Positions 22,782 to 34,657 of a stretch of DNA of 64,000 nt are shown piece by piece. Both the position numbers and the translations under genes were made by a program. Location of the stretch: the NCBI GenBank assembly GCA_973895155.1, contig OZ316899.1, positions 7,378,001 through 7,442,000 on the forward strand. Direction: 5' to 3'. The stretch's first letter is position 1. The number at the start of each line of letters is the position of its first letter. The stretch comes from Marsupella aquatica (Eukaryota; Marchantiophyta). The notes beneath the pieces are model-generated. The model was not told where the DNA came from, made no database searches, and worked only from the letters and a program-made list of their open reading frames with translations.

Positions 22782-23297
22782 TAGCGCCTAGCGCTAAGTA
22801 AGTGAGATGAAAAATTCAAGCTCCATATGCACATAATAATATATGTTTTGACACGCATCATCTCAGATGACACGATTGTCCAAGTTCCCTTTGATAGCGC
22901 CAGGCGCTAGCAAATATATTTCAAGCATATTTGGTCTGTAACGGTACCTCCCAATGCTAGCGCCAGGCGCTATCAAAGGAGTACTCGATAATCAAAAGGT
23001 AACTTGAACGGTTATCTGGTTAAAGTTTATTAGCGCCCGACGCTAGTAAACTATTTGAAAAGAAATGTTATTTTCTCAAAGGAATATTATGTTCCGTGTT
23101 ATATAGATGAGAGGATAAAGAGACCATAATGACATCTCCCTATGCTAGCGCCAGGCGCTAACTAAACTTTGACTCAATTGTTAAAGGTTCTATAATGTAA
23201 CATTCTATGATAAATTACAATTTCTTGAAGGAATATGATGTTAATGATAGATTCATGGAACTGTCACAACGGACGCCAATGATAGCGCCCGACGCTA
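22782..23297. repeat. Six dispersed near-palindromes, outer element left arm
   Basis: Copies of the 15-mer at 22782, 22895, 22958, 23031, 23146 and 23283. Those at 22895, 22958 and 23146 are exactly TAGCGCCAGGCGCTA. Those at 23031 and 23283 have TAGCGCCCGACGCTA, and 22782 has TAGCGCCTAGCGCTA. Spacings are irregular (60-140 bp), so this is not a tandem array. They lie in the non-coding region between the transposase start and the gypsy insertion, the likely divergent promoter region of the element. The rest of 22690-23408 shows no gene. Confidence 0.9.
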
Positions 23298-23413
23298 TCT
23301 AATAACGACTTGCTCTTCAACGGTAACTTCAACGGACATTTTAGTCCATTCGAGTCTAATATTTATGGAGGTAGTAGATCAATGGTAACTTAAATGGATA
23401 CCTTTTTACGCAC

Positions 23414-24185
23414 TGTTAAACACTAATTCTTACCTACGATTAACCCAACTTAACCCTTCTCTATTCATTCGCGTTTGTATTAACCAATTAATCGTCCAAC
23501 AACAGGGTAATCTAGTAAATCGTTTTCATATTTTGAGAATGTAATTTCAGCTGAATGTTCTTCGATGTCTACTTCTTCTTTCCACTTCCTGGGTACAATC
23601 GACTCAGTTAATACTAATCCTTCCCTGTATACAATTTCTATAAATCCACACCACAGCATAACGGAGTAATCGTTGAATTGACATTCTACTTACGAATAGC
23701 CTTTCTTGATCTACTTCACAGCATAAGTAATTGATTGAACTCTTGGTGGGAGTATCAATGAGACGATTGGATCTAATCAGATCACAATCACTGGAAGTAT
23801 GAATACTAGCGACAAGGATAGGAAGAATTCCTCGCTAATTAGGCTCAGGCCAATTGAACTGTGGATCTATTCGATTGGTTCGCACCTAATTACTCGTCGG
23901 TTAAGGGAAGAGAGTATTCCAATTTGTATTTTCACTTATCGTGAGTGGTGTGGATTTATAGAAATTGTATACAAGGAAGGATTAGTATTAACTGAGTCGA
24001 TTGTACCCAGGAAGTGGAAAGAAGAAGTAGACATCAAAGAACATTCAGCTGAAATTACATTCTCAGAATATGAAAACGATTTACTAGATTACCCTGTTGT
24101 TGGACAATTAATGGGTTAATACAAATGCAAATGAATAGAGAAGGGTTAAGTTGGGTTAATCGTAGGTAAGAATTAGTGTTTAACA
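23414..24185 (+). repeat. 5' LTR with a 240-bp inverted duplication of its own 3' end
   Basis: The right half (about 23650-24185) matches the 3' LTR at 46475-47012. The left 240 bases (23414-23653) are instead the reverse complement of the right end (about 23946-24185), with roughly a dozen differences. The LTR thus folds into a hairpin with a spacer of about 293 bp. The 3' LTR does not have this; its upstream part is different sequence. The intact TSD next to the inverted arm implies the rearranged form was what integrated. The small frame at 23799-24119 (also 46626-46946) is an LTR-internal ORF of unknown function. Confidence 0.85.
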
Positions 24186-24188
24186 TTT

Positions 24189-24206
24189 TGGCGACCATAC
24201 TGGGGA
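24189..24206 (+). promoter_or_regulatory. Primer binding site of the gypsy element
   Basis: TGGCGACCATACTGGGGA directly follows the 5' LTR end. It starts TGG, as primer sites do, and has the TGGCG...GGGGA shape of sites used by several plant gypsy lineages. The exact tRNA is not determined here; a search with its reverse complement ending CCA would settle it. Confidence 0.75.
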
Positions 24207-25065
24207 ATGCCTCTTTGAAGGGTTCCTAGAGAAGGAAGCTGCTAGTACTTGCAGCCCGAACCAAGAAACGGTTGGAAACAGATCAAGAAGTGAGTTCAAC
24301 GGAAGAAAAACAAAATGAGTGAGAGGAAAGAATTTTGGACATTATTCTATTTTAATGAAGATGTGGAATTGCCCATTATTACGATGCTGAATGAAGAAGA
24401 GTACAAGAACTTGATAAGCGGAGAAAACAACGCTAGAAGAGGAGATGTCATACTGATCGTGCATACCACCATGGCGGAGACTGAACTGGTGATACGAGAA
24501 GCACATAACGGAGTGTGGGGGGTTTGCAGACGCGCAACACATCCTCGGCTCAGTCTACTCAAGACCTTTGACAGCAGTGATAATGGTGCCCAGTAACAAT
24601 CTGCCGAGGTGCTGCATACCAAGTCGACTTCCAAAGAAGAAAGTTGAGTTAAAGAGAGTGTTGGAGTGGTGTCGATGGAATCGCAACGAGTATCCAGTAG
24701 CAATCGCACTCCAAATTGGTAGGATTACTAGACGGCTGAGTATAAAGCTTAAAGAGAATACAAGAGCTTGCAAAAGTTGTATGTTATGGTGCAAGGAGGA
24801 TAGTTTCGAGTATTATTTGTTAACCCAGCTACTAATGATGTGCTTCGAGACGGAGTTGATGACTCCAGAGGATTATACACCCACAATTAGCAAATAGAGG
24901 TTGTTCCAATGGAGCACATAGTCTTAGTTAAGTAAAGGAGACGGTATCAATCTTGTATGCACTGAGAAAGCGGATTATTATTTAATTACAACAAATTTTT
25001 GGAAATGACTTTACCTTGAAGTTGTGAATGATGGTTGATCGATCTTGATTAAGTACGATTGATAG
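24207..25065 (+). other. Gypsy leader with two small unexplained ORFs
   Basis: Between primer site and gag are frames at 24315-24596 (ATG start, MSERKEFWTLFYFNEDVELP) and 24568-24897. Neither matches a family I know. The second holds a possible Cys pattern (CRWNRNEY, then CKSCMLWC). They could be remnants of a leader ORF. A frame at 45404-45745 in the 3' internal region has a similar style of short charged residues, but I cannot show homology. Confidence 0.35.
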
Positions 25066-27398
25066 ATGGGTAAAACACCAATTAGAGAAGAAGAAATGGA
25101 GAGTGAATTTGAAGCCTTTCAACAAAGTAGGCCAAGAGTAGAAATCAACGATAGAATCGAAACATCCAGAGCACAAGAGAGAGAAGAGCAAGTTATAGAA
25201 GATACAATGGAGCGACTTAAGATTCAACCTACAGGCAAAAGTAACTTGAGAATAGTGCCAACTGCAACCCGGCGAGTTAAAATACCAACTTTTAAAGGAG
25301 CATCGGACGAGGATGCACATACACATTTGGCTCGGTTTGAGGAGATGCTCAGAGCTAATCATGAACAAAATGATACAGCACGATTAGAGCTATTTCCGAG
25401 TTCTTTGGACAAGGAAGCATTTGTATGGTACACACAGTTTCCCGCTGATCACTTTAAAACCTGGCCTGATTTTGCAAAAGAGTTTCTAGATCATTATAGG
25501 AGAGCAAAAGAAGAGTCAGATCTTTACAGTATACTACAGAACATGACACAAAAGAAGGGTGAACCGGTGCAAAATTATATCGGACGATTAAAAGTAACTA
25601 TGAGACAATTAACAAACAAACCCTCAGATGGTCAAAGGATTAGTTGGATGAGGAAAGCAGTAAAAGGAAGTCTAGTAACTGTGGTAGAACAAAATCCTAC
25701 TTCTAACGCGGACGAGTATGAAAAAATATTAATACGATTAGAAGGCATCACTCAAATGTTGAATCAGGAGAAAAATGAAAGCAGTAAAGAGGAGGAAAAA
25801 GTGAGTCGTAAGGCGGAAACAGCTAAAATTGAAAGCAAAGAGATTAAGGAACGACAGGAAAACAGAGAACGAAATGAGAATAGTAACCAGAAATTTTGCG
25901 AAATTCACATGAGGCCAGGACATACCACTCAAGAATGTAACCAAAATCCCTTTAAGAAAAGAACAAACGTGGGAGTCAATCATGTAGGAACAAGTAAACA
26001 AGAGGGAGATCGTATAGAGGCTAGCCAAGGTTACTACAATCCTGACAGAAATCTTAATTGGAGGCCGTATAAAGAAGGGGGAGTCAAATACCCCCCTATT
26101 TGTTTTTACTGTCGGCTGACAGGACACATAAGAGGCCCAGATTGCGAATTATGGATGAAACACATGAAGGAAAAGGAAGAAGTTGCAGCAAAAACCCCAG
26201 CACCGGTAAACACAGTAAAGGTAGCAGCTTATGTGGTGACCAGCTCTCAAGGACAACTTGGAGAGTCGACGCCAGAAGACCTTCCGACCGGGAATGAGGC
26301 CATTTTTGATTGGCAGCGTATGGACACGACGACACACAATGTGGCCGACGGAATTCGTCAAGAACAGCAAAACGAGGTATTACCTCAACCAGGATGATTA
26401 ACACATTCTGAACCCTATGCTGAGGTTGAAACTTAGATTTTGGAAGAACAAGAACCGATCCCCAATTTAAACTCGGATCAATCGTGTGATAACGACAATC
26501 TACCAGCACCGCCAGAAGAAGCAAGCAAAAGGATGGCTGACAAGCTAGTGCAGCTTATATCAAAAACACGGGTAGATCTTACTATAGAAGAGTTGTTTCA
26601 ATTAGCACCACAATGTAAGGAAGCAATGTTAAGAAAGCTGGAGGGTAAAACAACCCTGACAACATTGCCAGGAGTACCTTTATATCAAGCAAGAAAAATT
26701 TCTTTTATCGATAAAGGAGCAGTAGTCCAAATAAGTGTAAAGGGAATCAAATTGAAGAATGTTATATTAGATGGAGGATCTGCAGTAAATCTTATGAGTG
26801 AACGGACGTATAGAATGTTGGGAAAAGTGAAATTATTACCAGCACCTTTTAATTTAGTAATGGCTGATCAGAGCAGTTGTCACCCACTAGGCTATGTGCC
26901 AGACTTACCTATGTTAATCTCCGGCATAAAGTATAATCTGGGCGTAGTAGTTCTAAGGGACGCAGATTCTACCATGGGGCAACCGATGCTGTTGGGACGG
27001 CCATGGCTACGGCAGGCCAAGGTTAAGCAACACTAGGGTGAAGACAAAGATTATATTAAAATTGAACATCGTGGAGAAATATTCAAGATTCGTACCAAAG
27101 CCATCGATGATAGCACGCCGCCCATGGCTAGGGTATGTACACTTAATTGGGCTGAAGGGTTGAATGAAGAGGAAGAAGAAACTTATATGAAATGTCGTCC
27201 TGACTTAATACCAATTAGTGAAGTGGAAGTGGTTAAATTAGACGACATACAAGGGATGACCAGAGAGAAAATGGATCATGATTTGAGAAGTGATTTATTG
27301 AATCACATCAACCCACAAGGCATTCAAGATTGCGCTGCAGTAGAGGAAGAAGCTTCTACGACTTTGAAAAATATTCCAGAAAAAGTCATCAGCTGGAG
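25066..27398 (+). pseudogene. Gypsy gag and aspartic protease
   Basis: Gag matches the retrotransposon gag domain (KIPTFKGASDEDAHTHLARFEEML; WYTQFPADHFKTWPDFAKEFLDHY). A Cys/His knuckle CFYCRLTGHIRGPDC follows near 26100-26145. Protease ILDGGSAVNLMSERTYRML (D-G-G instead of D-T/S-G) is near 26765-26820. All parts share one reading frame; it is interrupted by a TGA at 26395-26397, a TAG near 26434 and a TAG at 27034-27036. At 27399 the frame is cut by the MITE. Products would be the particle protein and the processing protease. Confidence 0.83.
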
Positions 27399-27746
27399 GA
27401 GGTGTTTACAAAAGACAGCAAACAGGAAACAGGATTTAATAACAGAAACTGGTAACAGGAAAAAAAACTGGTAACAGGAAAATGGGTGGAAATTATTTTT
27501 GAATTATTTTTGAATTTTTCTCTTGGTCGACCAGTTTTTTTTGCTAGCGCCTGGCGTTGCTAATAGTAGCGCCCAAAGCTAGCCAAAAATGTTGCATTGT
27601 TAATTTTTTTTGGAAATAACATGTTTTATGAGACATTTTTAAATTATCATTTTTCCTGGTAATAGTGATTTTTTCCTAGTAACAGCATATTAAAAATAGG
27701 AAAAAAATTTCCTGTTTACCTGTTTCCTGTCTCCGTCGCTATACCT
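27399..27746. mobile_element. MITE of the ParB/methyltransferase transposon family
   Basis: 348-bp insertion within gypsy pol, flanked by a perfect 8-bp repeat AGCTGGAG (27391-27398 and 27747-27754). The left end GAGGTGTTTACAAAAGACAGC closely matches the left end of the 11.3-kb inner transposon. The right end is made of inverted AAACAGG units and finishes ATACCT. Inside are one good palindrome (27545-27559, TAGCGCCTGGCGTTG) and one degenerate copy (27567-27581, TAGCGCCCAAAGCTA). No coding capacity. It is presumably mobilised in trans by the SWIM-finger transposase. Confidence 0.88.
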
Positions 27747-27754
27747 AGCTGGAG

Positions 27755-30700
27755 TGCTACTGAAGAAGAACATACTCAAAAGATTAATTTGGGCGACGAT
27801 GAAAAACCACGAGAGGTAAAAATTGGGAAGCAACTGACGCAAGAAATCAAACAACAACTTACCACTCTACTTGAGAGGAATTCAGGGACGTTTTTGCTTG
27901 GGATTATACCGAGTTAAAAGGAATACCAGAAACGATCGGAGTGCATCGGATAAGGTTGATACCAGGATCGGTACCAGTACAGACGCAACGGTATCGAATG
28001 AACCCGAATTATGCTGAGAAGATCAAAGAGGAAATACAAAGATTACTGGATGCAAAATTTATGGAACCCGTTAATCGTTACACATGGTTATCACCCATAG
28101 TAGTAGTACCAAAGAAAAATGGGAAACTCAGGGTATGCATTGATTTCCGCAAGCTAAATGCAGCAACGATTAAAGACCCATTTCTTGTACCTTTCCTGGA
28201 AGCAGTATTAGACGTCGTAGCAGGTAAATCCGCATATTCATTTCTGGATGGTTACAGTGGATACAGTCAGGTACGATTAACTTTGGAAGCAAGAGAATTA
28301 ACAATGTTTATTACGGAATGGGGTGCGTTTCAATGCTTAGTACTACCTTTTGGATTATGTAATGGACCCAGCACATTTCAGAGGCTTATGATGATGCTGT
28401 TCCATGAATACTTAAATCAGTTCATGCAGATCTTTCTTGATGACTTTACAATCTATGGGGAGGAAGAACAGCACATTAACCACCTAAGATTATGTCTGTT
28501 AAGATGTAGAGAAGGAGGGGTCAATTTAAATCCAGACAAATGTACATTTTTTGTACCGTCAAGGAAAATATTGGGTCATATTGTATGCAAACAAGGTCTA
28601 TTAGTGGATCCTGACAAAATTAAGATTATAAAAGAAATGCCAGTACCCACAAGTGCAACGCAAGTGAGAAGGTTCTTAGGGAGTGGAGGGTTCTATCGAC
28701 GATACATCAAGGGTTACTCGCAAATCAGCGCTCCTCTAGCGCGATTAACGGGTAATCATCAAACTTTCAAATGGGACGACAACTGTCAAAAGGCTTTTGA
28801 GGAAATCAAGGAGCGACTGTGTCATATGCCAATACTTAAGGAGCCAGATTGGAAGAAGGAGTTCCATCTGCACACCGACGCATCATTGGTGGCAGTTGGA
28901 GCAGTATTAGCGCAAACCAGAGAACAGGGTATTGATTTACCTGTTTACTATGCAAGTAGATTATTGAATGTGCATGAAAAGAATTATACCACCGCTAAGA
29001 GAGAAGCATTGGCTATGATTTTTGCTGTGAAGAAATTCAGACACTACTTGTTAGGGAACCATTTTGTATTCTTCGTAGACCACAACGCTCTGGTTAACTT
29101 AGTACAAACCTCAATTATCAGGAAGAATAACCAGATGGATTCTTTTATTGGCAGAGTTTGATTACACAATTATTTACAAACCAGGAAAAACACATGTTAT
29201 ACCAGATTATTTGAGTAGACTAGAATCAGGGGAGGTATCCACCGTAGAAGATGATCAATTACCTGACATGGGATTATTCCAAGAGGAAAGGGGAAACCAC
29301 CCGATAAAATTGATTACTTTGGATGATGGAACCGATTTAGAAAGATATTTATAAACAGCTGAGTTCCCCAAAGGATTATCCAGTAAGGAAAGGAAAATAT
29401 ATGCATATAAGGCTAAGCCGTACACTTTGATTAATCATACACTTTATTACAAAGGGCCCAAAGACATACTCAGAAGAGCAGTACCTGAGGACGAGAAGCA
29501 GGAAGCATTAGTAACTGCTCACGAAGGTTTAGGAGGAGGTCATTTTGGTGCGGAGATCACATTGAGGAAAATATTGCAACAAGGACGATGGTGGCGAACA
29601 ATGCACAAGGATACCCGGGAATTCGTTAAGACTTGTGATTTGTGTCAACGTACAGGGCAGATCAAAGAGAGCATGGAGTTCAGGCCTATTATTGCTCCTT
29701 ATATTTTCCAGAAATGGGGATTAGACTTTATTGGCCCGATAACACCACCTTCCAGGTTTTGCCAAAATCATTACATTTTAGCAGCAACCGAATACACCAC
29801 TAAATGGGTGGAAGCAATAGCAACTCGCGAAAATACAGCCAAGGTGACTGCAAAGTTTTTATATCAAAATATCATTACAAGGTATGGATTACCCGAAGAA
29901 TTAGTAAGCGATCAAGGTACGCATTTTCTGAATAACACTATTCAGGAATTAACGGAAAATTATCATATCAACCATCGATTCTCAACCCCTTATTATCCAC
30001 AATGCAACGAGCAAGCAGAATCTACGAACAAAGATCTACTGAATGTTTTAAGAAAAGTAATTAATGAGCAGCAAAATGACTGGGATGTACAACTATCAGC
30101 AGCCGTATGGGCATTTCATACAGCGTATAAAGTAACCACAGGACACACCCCATTTCAACTTATGTTCGGAGTAGAAGCCCGGATGCCATCAGAATATGAA
30201 TTACCAAGTCTACAAGTGGCTACAGATTATGATATTAACAAAAATCCAAGTTTAACCCAGCGACTAAAGGAGTTGATGGAGCTTACAAAGAAAAGAAGAA
30301 ACGCAGAAGAACATCTGGAACATGTACAAGGACAGCAGAAAAGACGGATAGATGAACAGAGAGACATCACAATATTCTCTGAAGGAGAATTAGTGTTGTG
30401 GTGTAAGAAAAGGGCTCATATAAAGAAAGGAAAATTAAAACTTAAGTGGGAGGGACCATTTATTGTACGCAAGGTATGGGGAAATGGAACTTTCGATATC
30501 ACTAGTCAGGACGGAAGCGAGCAACAGCTGGTAAACAGAAACAAGCTCAAGTTATATCACGTTTGGAATGATGTTCACTTAAGAGAGGTAGAATATGTCG
30601 TCAATAATCACGATGAGGAGGACGACAGGGAAGTCGTACAAACATTAATCATCACAACTGATTCTACGGGTTATTTCAAAGATAAGGTGGAAGGTTCCTT

Positions 30701-30851
30701 CACAAAACGACGAAAGGATGAATTAAGTAATCGCATGGTGGCAAGCGTGACTATCACTAATCAAGAGGTAAAGGACAAGAATAGGAAAAGGAAGCTATCA
30801 CACGAAAGGAAGGCAAAGGGTACTCAAACACAATGCCATTCCCTGTATTGA
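27755..30851 (+). pseudogene. Gypsy pol: reverse transcriptase, RNase H, integrase
   Basis: After the MITE the frame resumes (EEEHTQKINLGDDE...), then shifts by one near 27875 into the long RT frame at 27941-29161. RT motifs are SPIVVVPKKNGKLRVCIDFRKLN, FLDGYSGYSQVRL, PFGLCNGPSTFQRLM and catalytic FLDD in QIFLDDFTIYG. RNase H has HTDASLVAVGAVLAQ and YTTAKREALAMIFAVKKFRHYL. The frame shifts near 29150. Integrase (29427-30851) has the H-H-C-C finger (HEGLGGGHFG, CDLCQRTG), catalytic DFIGPITPP, SDQGTHFLN and NEQAESTNKDLL, and a C-terminal KWEGPFIVRKVW module. No chromodomain is seen. Confidence 0.87.
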
Positions 30852-31038
30852 GAATCACTTAACAGGGAAGTTGCATGTTTTGTTGAAAATGCGCGAAAGT
30901 TGGACGAAAGGAAAGAGGAGTGAGACCTTGACAACCATAAGAGCATTACTAAATTAGAGACCTTACTTACGCTTAGCCAGGAAGTTGAGAGCAACAGCGA
31001 AGGTCAGGATTGTTTGGAGACGATGACCCCCGGAGAAG

Positions 31039-33591
31039 TTGACAGTGGCCGAGTTATTGGAGACGCCAGCAATGGAAGGAAGTTACTCACAAGAAGAGGT
31101 CAGTGCAGAAACTATGGAACGCGAGGAAGGGGAGTGTTCCACAGGGATGGAAGAGACAGAGGGTTACGAAGAAGAGGAGAAACTGACTGAAGAACAAGAA
31201 CCGGAGGAGAAAATACTGGAGGAAGCAACACCGATACAGGAGGACCAGCCTGTAGACTTGCAGGAAGCGATTCTACAACAAAAAATACTTTTAAAGGAAG
31301 GAAAGCGAGTCGAATTACAGGAAGGAGATGATGAAGAAGAATCAGATGGTGTGGATGAGAAACTATTAACGAGTAACAAGGAAAAACAGAAGGTGGAGGG
31401 ATTGGAACCAGAGGCCGAGATAGAAGACTTGATCGAAGGAGCAGATGTAGATGTCGAGATCGTGACAGTCAGCAAGGACATACCACCCAGCGCCAAAACG
31501 ACAATTTCCAAGAGGTTAAGATTGAGGCAAGCCAAAACGATTAAGGGTAAAGCGCGGAGTCAAGTAAACGAATCAGAGGAAGAGGGAACTGAAGAGGAGT
31601 CTATAGAGGAAGAAGAGGAATTGGTTGTGAAGCGTGGAAACAAAAAGCAAGTAAAGAAAGATCGCAACACGGGGTAGCATGTACTCAAGTTCGAAGGGAT
31701 GGAACCACACATACTGGAAAACATGAGGAGCGATAATCATAGACAGTTCTTGAGAAATCAAGGACTCGAAGAGTTTGTATACTCGGAATGGGCAACGACC
31801 ACCGATCTGGGATCAAAAGATTACAACAAGTTCATAAACACATGGACGGCTTCAGGAAATCAGGGGCACTGCAGGGGAAAACCAATCAAGACTGACCAGG
31901 GAACACTGCAAGAACTATTCAAGTTACCAACTAGAGGAGCCAAAATCAAGAAAAGGATGGGGAAAACATGGCAGCCAACTTTGTTTCCCCAACACAAAGA
32001 AGTAGACGATACCAGAGGCTACCAGACGCGACAGTGCACCGATGACAAGATCAAGGAAAGATTAGAGTTTGTGACTCATGCTTTGCACTGGAAGCGCCCA
32101 AGGTCGGAGTACCCACGGTTCATGATAAAGATCATGGAGGAAGGCGATGGTAAACAGAAGAATTGGGCGTTGTTTTTCCACGAGGGCTTTCATTCAGCAC
32201 TTAAACGAGCAAAGAAACTTATCGCAACCAGAAGCTATCTACCGGCAGAAATTGAGTCACATTTTCAGGTTCTAATCGGGGAGTAGCTAAGGAGGATGAC
32301 CACACGGGTGCAGAAGAGTAAACCTCAGCTAATGATGGAGAAACCAGGCACGACGGAGGACCAAAAGCGCAAGAGTGCGACTACAGAAGAGGAAACAACC
32401 AAGGGTGGAGGAGGATCCCAAATGAAGCAGCCTGGGAACGGGAAGAAGCAAATCATAGAAGCAGCCAAACATAAATCAACGGAGGAAAACCAAGAGGAAA
32501 AGGAGGAAACGTGGAGTAAGTTCTCCAGTGATAGAAACCGAAGGGTAAAAGGTACAAATTTGGACAGAAGCAGTTCCGAGGCCATAGATGATACCGACAT
32601 TAGATACGCAATAGAAACTTGTTCCACACCTGAGGTACAGACGGTACAAAGTGTAATTGGGATCGAGAAGCTAAGAGAAGAGATCAAAAACATTAGAAGA
32701 AGCAGCATCTTCACCACCATGACAAGACAGGTCATTCGACAGGTAGCAATCTACCAAGGGATGAGCAACGCATTGGACCAACATTTTTGGAACGGTAGAG
32801 AACAGGAGTTCATTGCAGCAAATGCAAAGGCAGAAGAGCTAGAGAAGAAAACATCGGAGAATCAGCAGATTATGGAGAAACTGTCAATGGAAGTAGATAG
32901 GCTACAAAAGAAAGAGGACAACATTGCAACTATCGAACAAGGATGGAGGCACGAGGAAACGGCCATGGAATCACTGGCAGAGTTTTTAGGCATGGGAACA
33001 TTCCAAACGGGAGGCTTGACGGTGAACTACAAAGGTGTGACCACAGCGATTAGGGCAGCGATTGAAGCAGAGAAGATGGAGAACCACAAAGCACAGTTGC
33101 AAACCGAAGCGAATGCGAAGTCCTTAAAAGAGGTTAAGGAATTACAGATGCAACTCAAGGACACCGTGGGTAAGCATCGAAAAGAAGCCAACAAGTGGGA
33201 AAAAGAGCAAAAAGAGGTCAAGGAGATAAAGTTGAAATGGGAAGAATTAGATTCCCAACTCCGTCAAAACATGGGTACAACTCTGCCGGCAGATGTAATG
33301 CTAGGGGTACACAAGGAAGCGTTCAACATCGAAATTGACCAATTGGGTAAGCAGTTGCACACAGCAAACAAGCAAATTGCAGAATTGGAAGCACAACTAG
33401 TGCAAGCGAAGGCTCAGCGACCAGGCAACGAGGGGAGAATGGAGGAAGTAGAACAGCTCAGGAATGAGAATGATCAGATTTCTCAAGAATTAGAGGATAA
33501 GGAACGGTGCATTCTAGACATGAAATCCGAAATCCTGAAGCTCAAGGTGCAAAATCGTATAGCAATAACTCCCAGCAAGAAAACAGGTTAG
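31039..33591 (+). pseudogene. Gypsy accessory ORF: acidic region, plant-mobile-domain-like part, coiled coil
   Basis: A single frame over 2.5 kb, interrupted only by TAG at 31675-31677 and TAG at 32284-32286, located between integrase and the 3' LTR. Part one is very acidic (EEEEKLTEEQEPEEKILEE). Part two (31699-32286) contains a KTDQGTLQELFKLPTRG block like the GLPMG block at 844-2097, typical of plant transposon-associated proteins. Part three (32296-33591) is mostly coiled coil (KQLHTANKQIAELEAQLVQAK). No function is known to me. The same two-part plan occurs in the element at 736-5471. Confidence 0.65.
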
Positions 33592-33955
33592 TAGTCAAGA
33601 ATCAAAGGAGAAGAGTTATAGAGGCTGTGGAGTGAACAACGAACAACGAACAGGAAACAACGGTTAACAAAGTAGTAAACGGATATCGAGGACGAATCCA
33701 TAAGTAAGTAAAGGAGAATGTAAACCAAGGAAATAATTAAGTAGAATTAGTGGAGAAACGTCAAGCAGAAGATAATAGATCAAGTATTTAAGGGGATCAG
33801 TAGCAGGTGGAAATAGCTTAGTAAGATGGATGGGAGACTAACATTAAAAGGCACGACAATTTTTGCTATTTGGAGTAGTACCGGATTAGGGTTCTGCTAT
33901 GAAGGATGCGATACCAAGCTAGGAGACGGCAGAGATTGCGCTCTGGGGGTGAAAG

Positions 33956-34080
33956 GGGGAATTTACAAACGACAGCAAACAGATAACAGTAACAGCAAAC
34001 AGTTACTGTTATCAGCAAAAAGAAACTGTTACCAATGAACAGTGTTTGGGTAGCAGTGAACAGTGATCATGAAAAAAGTG
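33956..34080. repeat. Left terminus with AACAG subrepeats
   Basis: Terminal 125 bp contain many AACAG and CTGTT units in both orientations (about 33970-34065). Equivalent runs are at the right end (45185-45275) and at the MITE ends (27415-27480; 27650-27732), and TTTCCTGTTTCCTG units end the outer copy near 53341-53377. Such clustered terminal subrepeats are expected transposase-binding sites. Confidence 0.75.
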
Positions 34081-34402
34081 GACGAAAGATGCGTTTCAAA
34101 CTACTGGTATAGAAATCAAGACAATTAAATTCGCGTGAAAGGAAATTGGACTAGACGGAATCATGTATTTACAACAAATAAAACCGTCTCACAATTGAGA
34201 TAAACAAAATCCGAGACCAATATATGTCAAAATACGCAGGGAAAAAATAAAACTGCCATATATAATCGCAAAGTACATAACGCGTTCGGCGCAGGTCCAA
34301 AAAATGCACATATAAGTTAAAACCTGTAGGCCTAGAAATCTGATATACAGAAGCCACGGTCGACCCCGGCTGAGGATTTCCAGTAAAACAAAAGCAATGT
34401 TG

Positions 34403-34507
34403 GGCGCTAGCCAACAACATCCGGGAAAAACCCTAACAACGAAGTCGAGGGCGACTCCATCCTGAAACATCAAAAGAGCTTAAGCAGCACTCGGCGCTAG
34501 CTTAAAG
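34403..34507. repeat. Two half-palindromes near the inner left end
   Basis: GGGCGCTAG at about 34402-34410 and CGGCGCTAG at about 34492-34500 keep only the right half (GGCGCTAG) of the family palindrome. The left halves are not recognisable. They sit between the terminus and the third gene. The surrounding 34080-34657 has no gene I can support. Confidence 0.6.
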
Positions 34508-34657
34508 TGATCACCAAACTGAACAATGCGATGCCGTTCTTCGTGAAAAACGGGAGGAACAACAAATAAGTGATTGCATCTAGCTTTCAGAATTGCAATC
34601 ATCCTCCACTCCTGCCACTTCTCTCCTCCAATTTTTCTTGAATCCAAGACCACGCAA

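Noticed and set aside
23799-24119. LTR-internal 106-codon frame as a functional gene because both copies are conserved
   Set aside because: The two copies are similar because the LTRs are young duplicates, not necessarily through selection. No domain is visible.
26260-26290. CGCCAGAAG at about 26272 as the missing left TSD of the outer element (right flank GCCAGAAG)
   Set aside because: It lies inside the gypsy gag coding sequence, which is itself inserted later; the match is chance.
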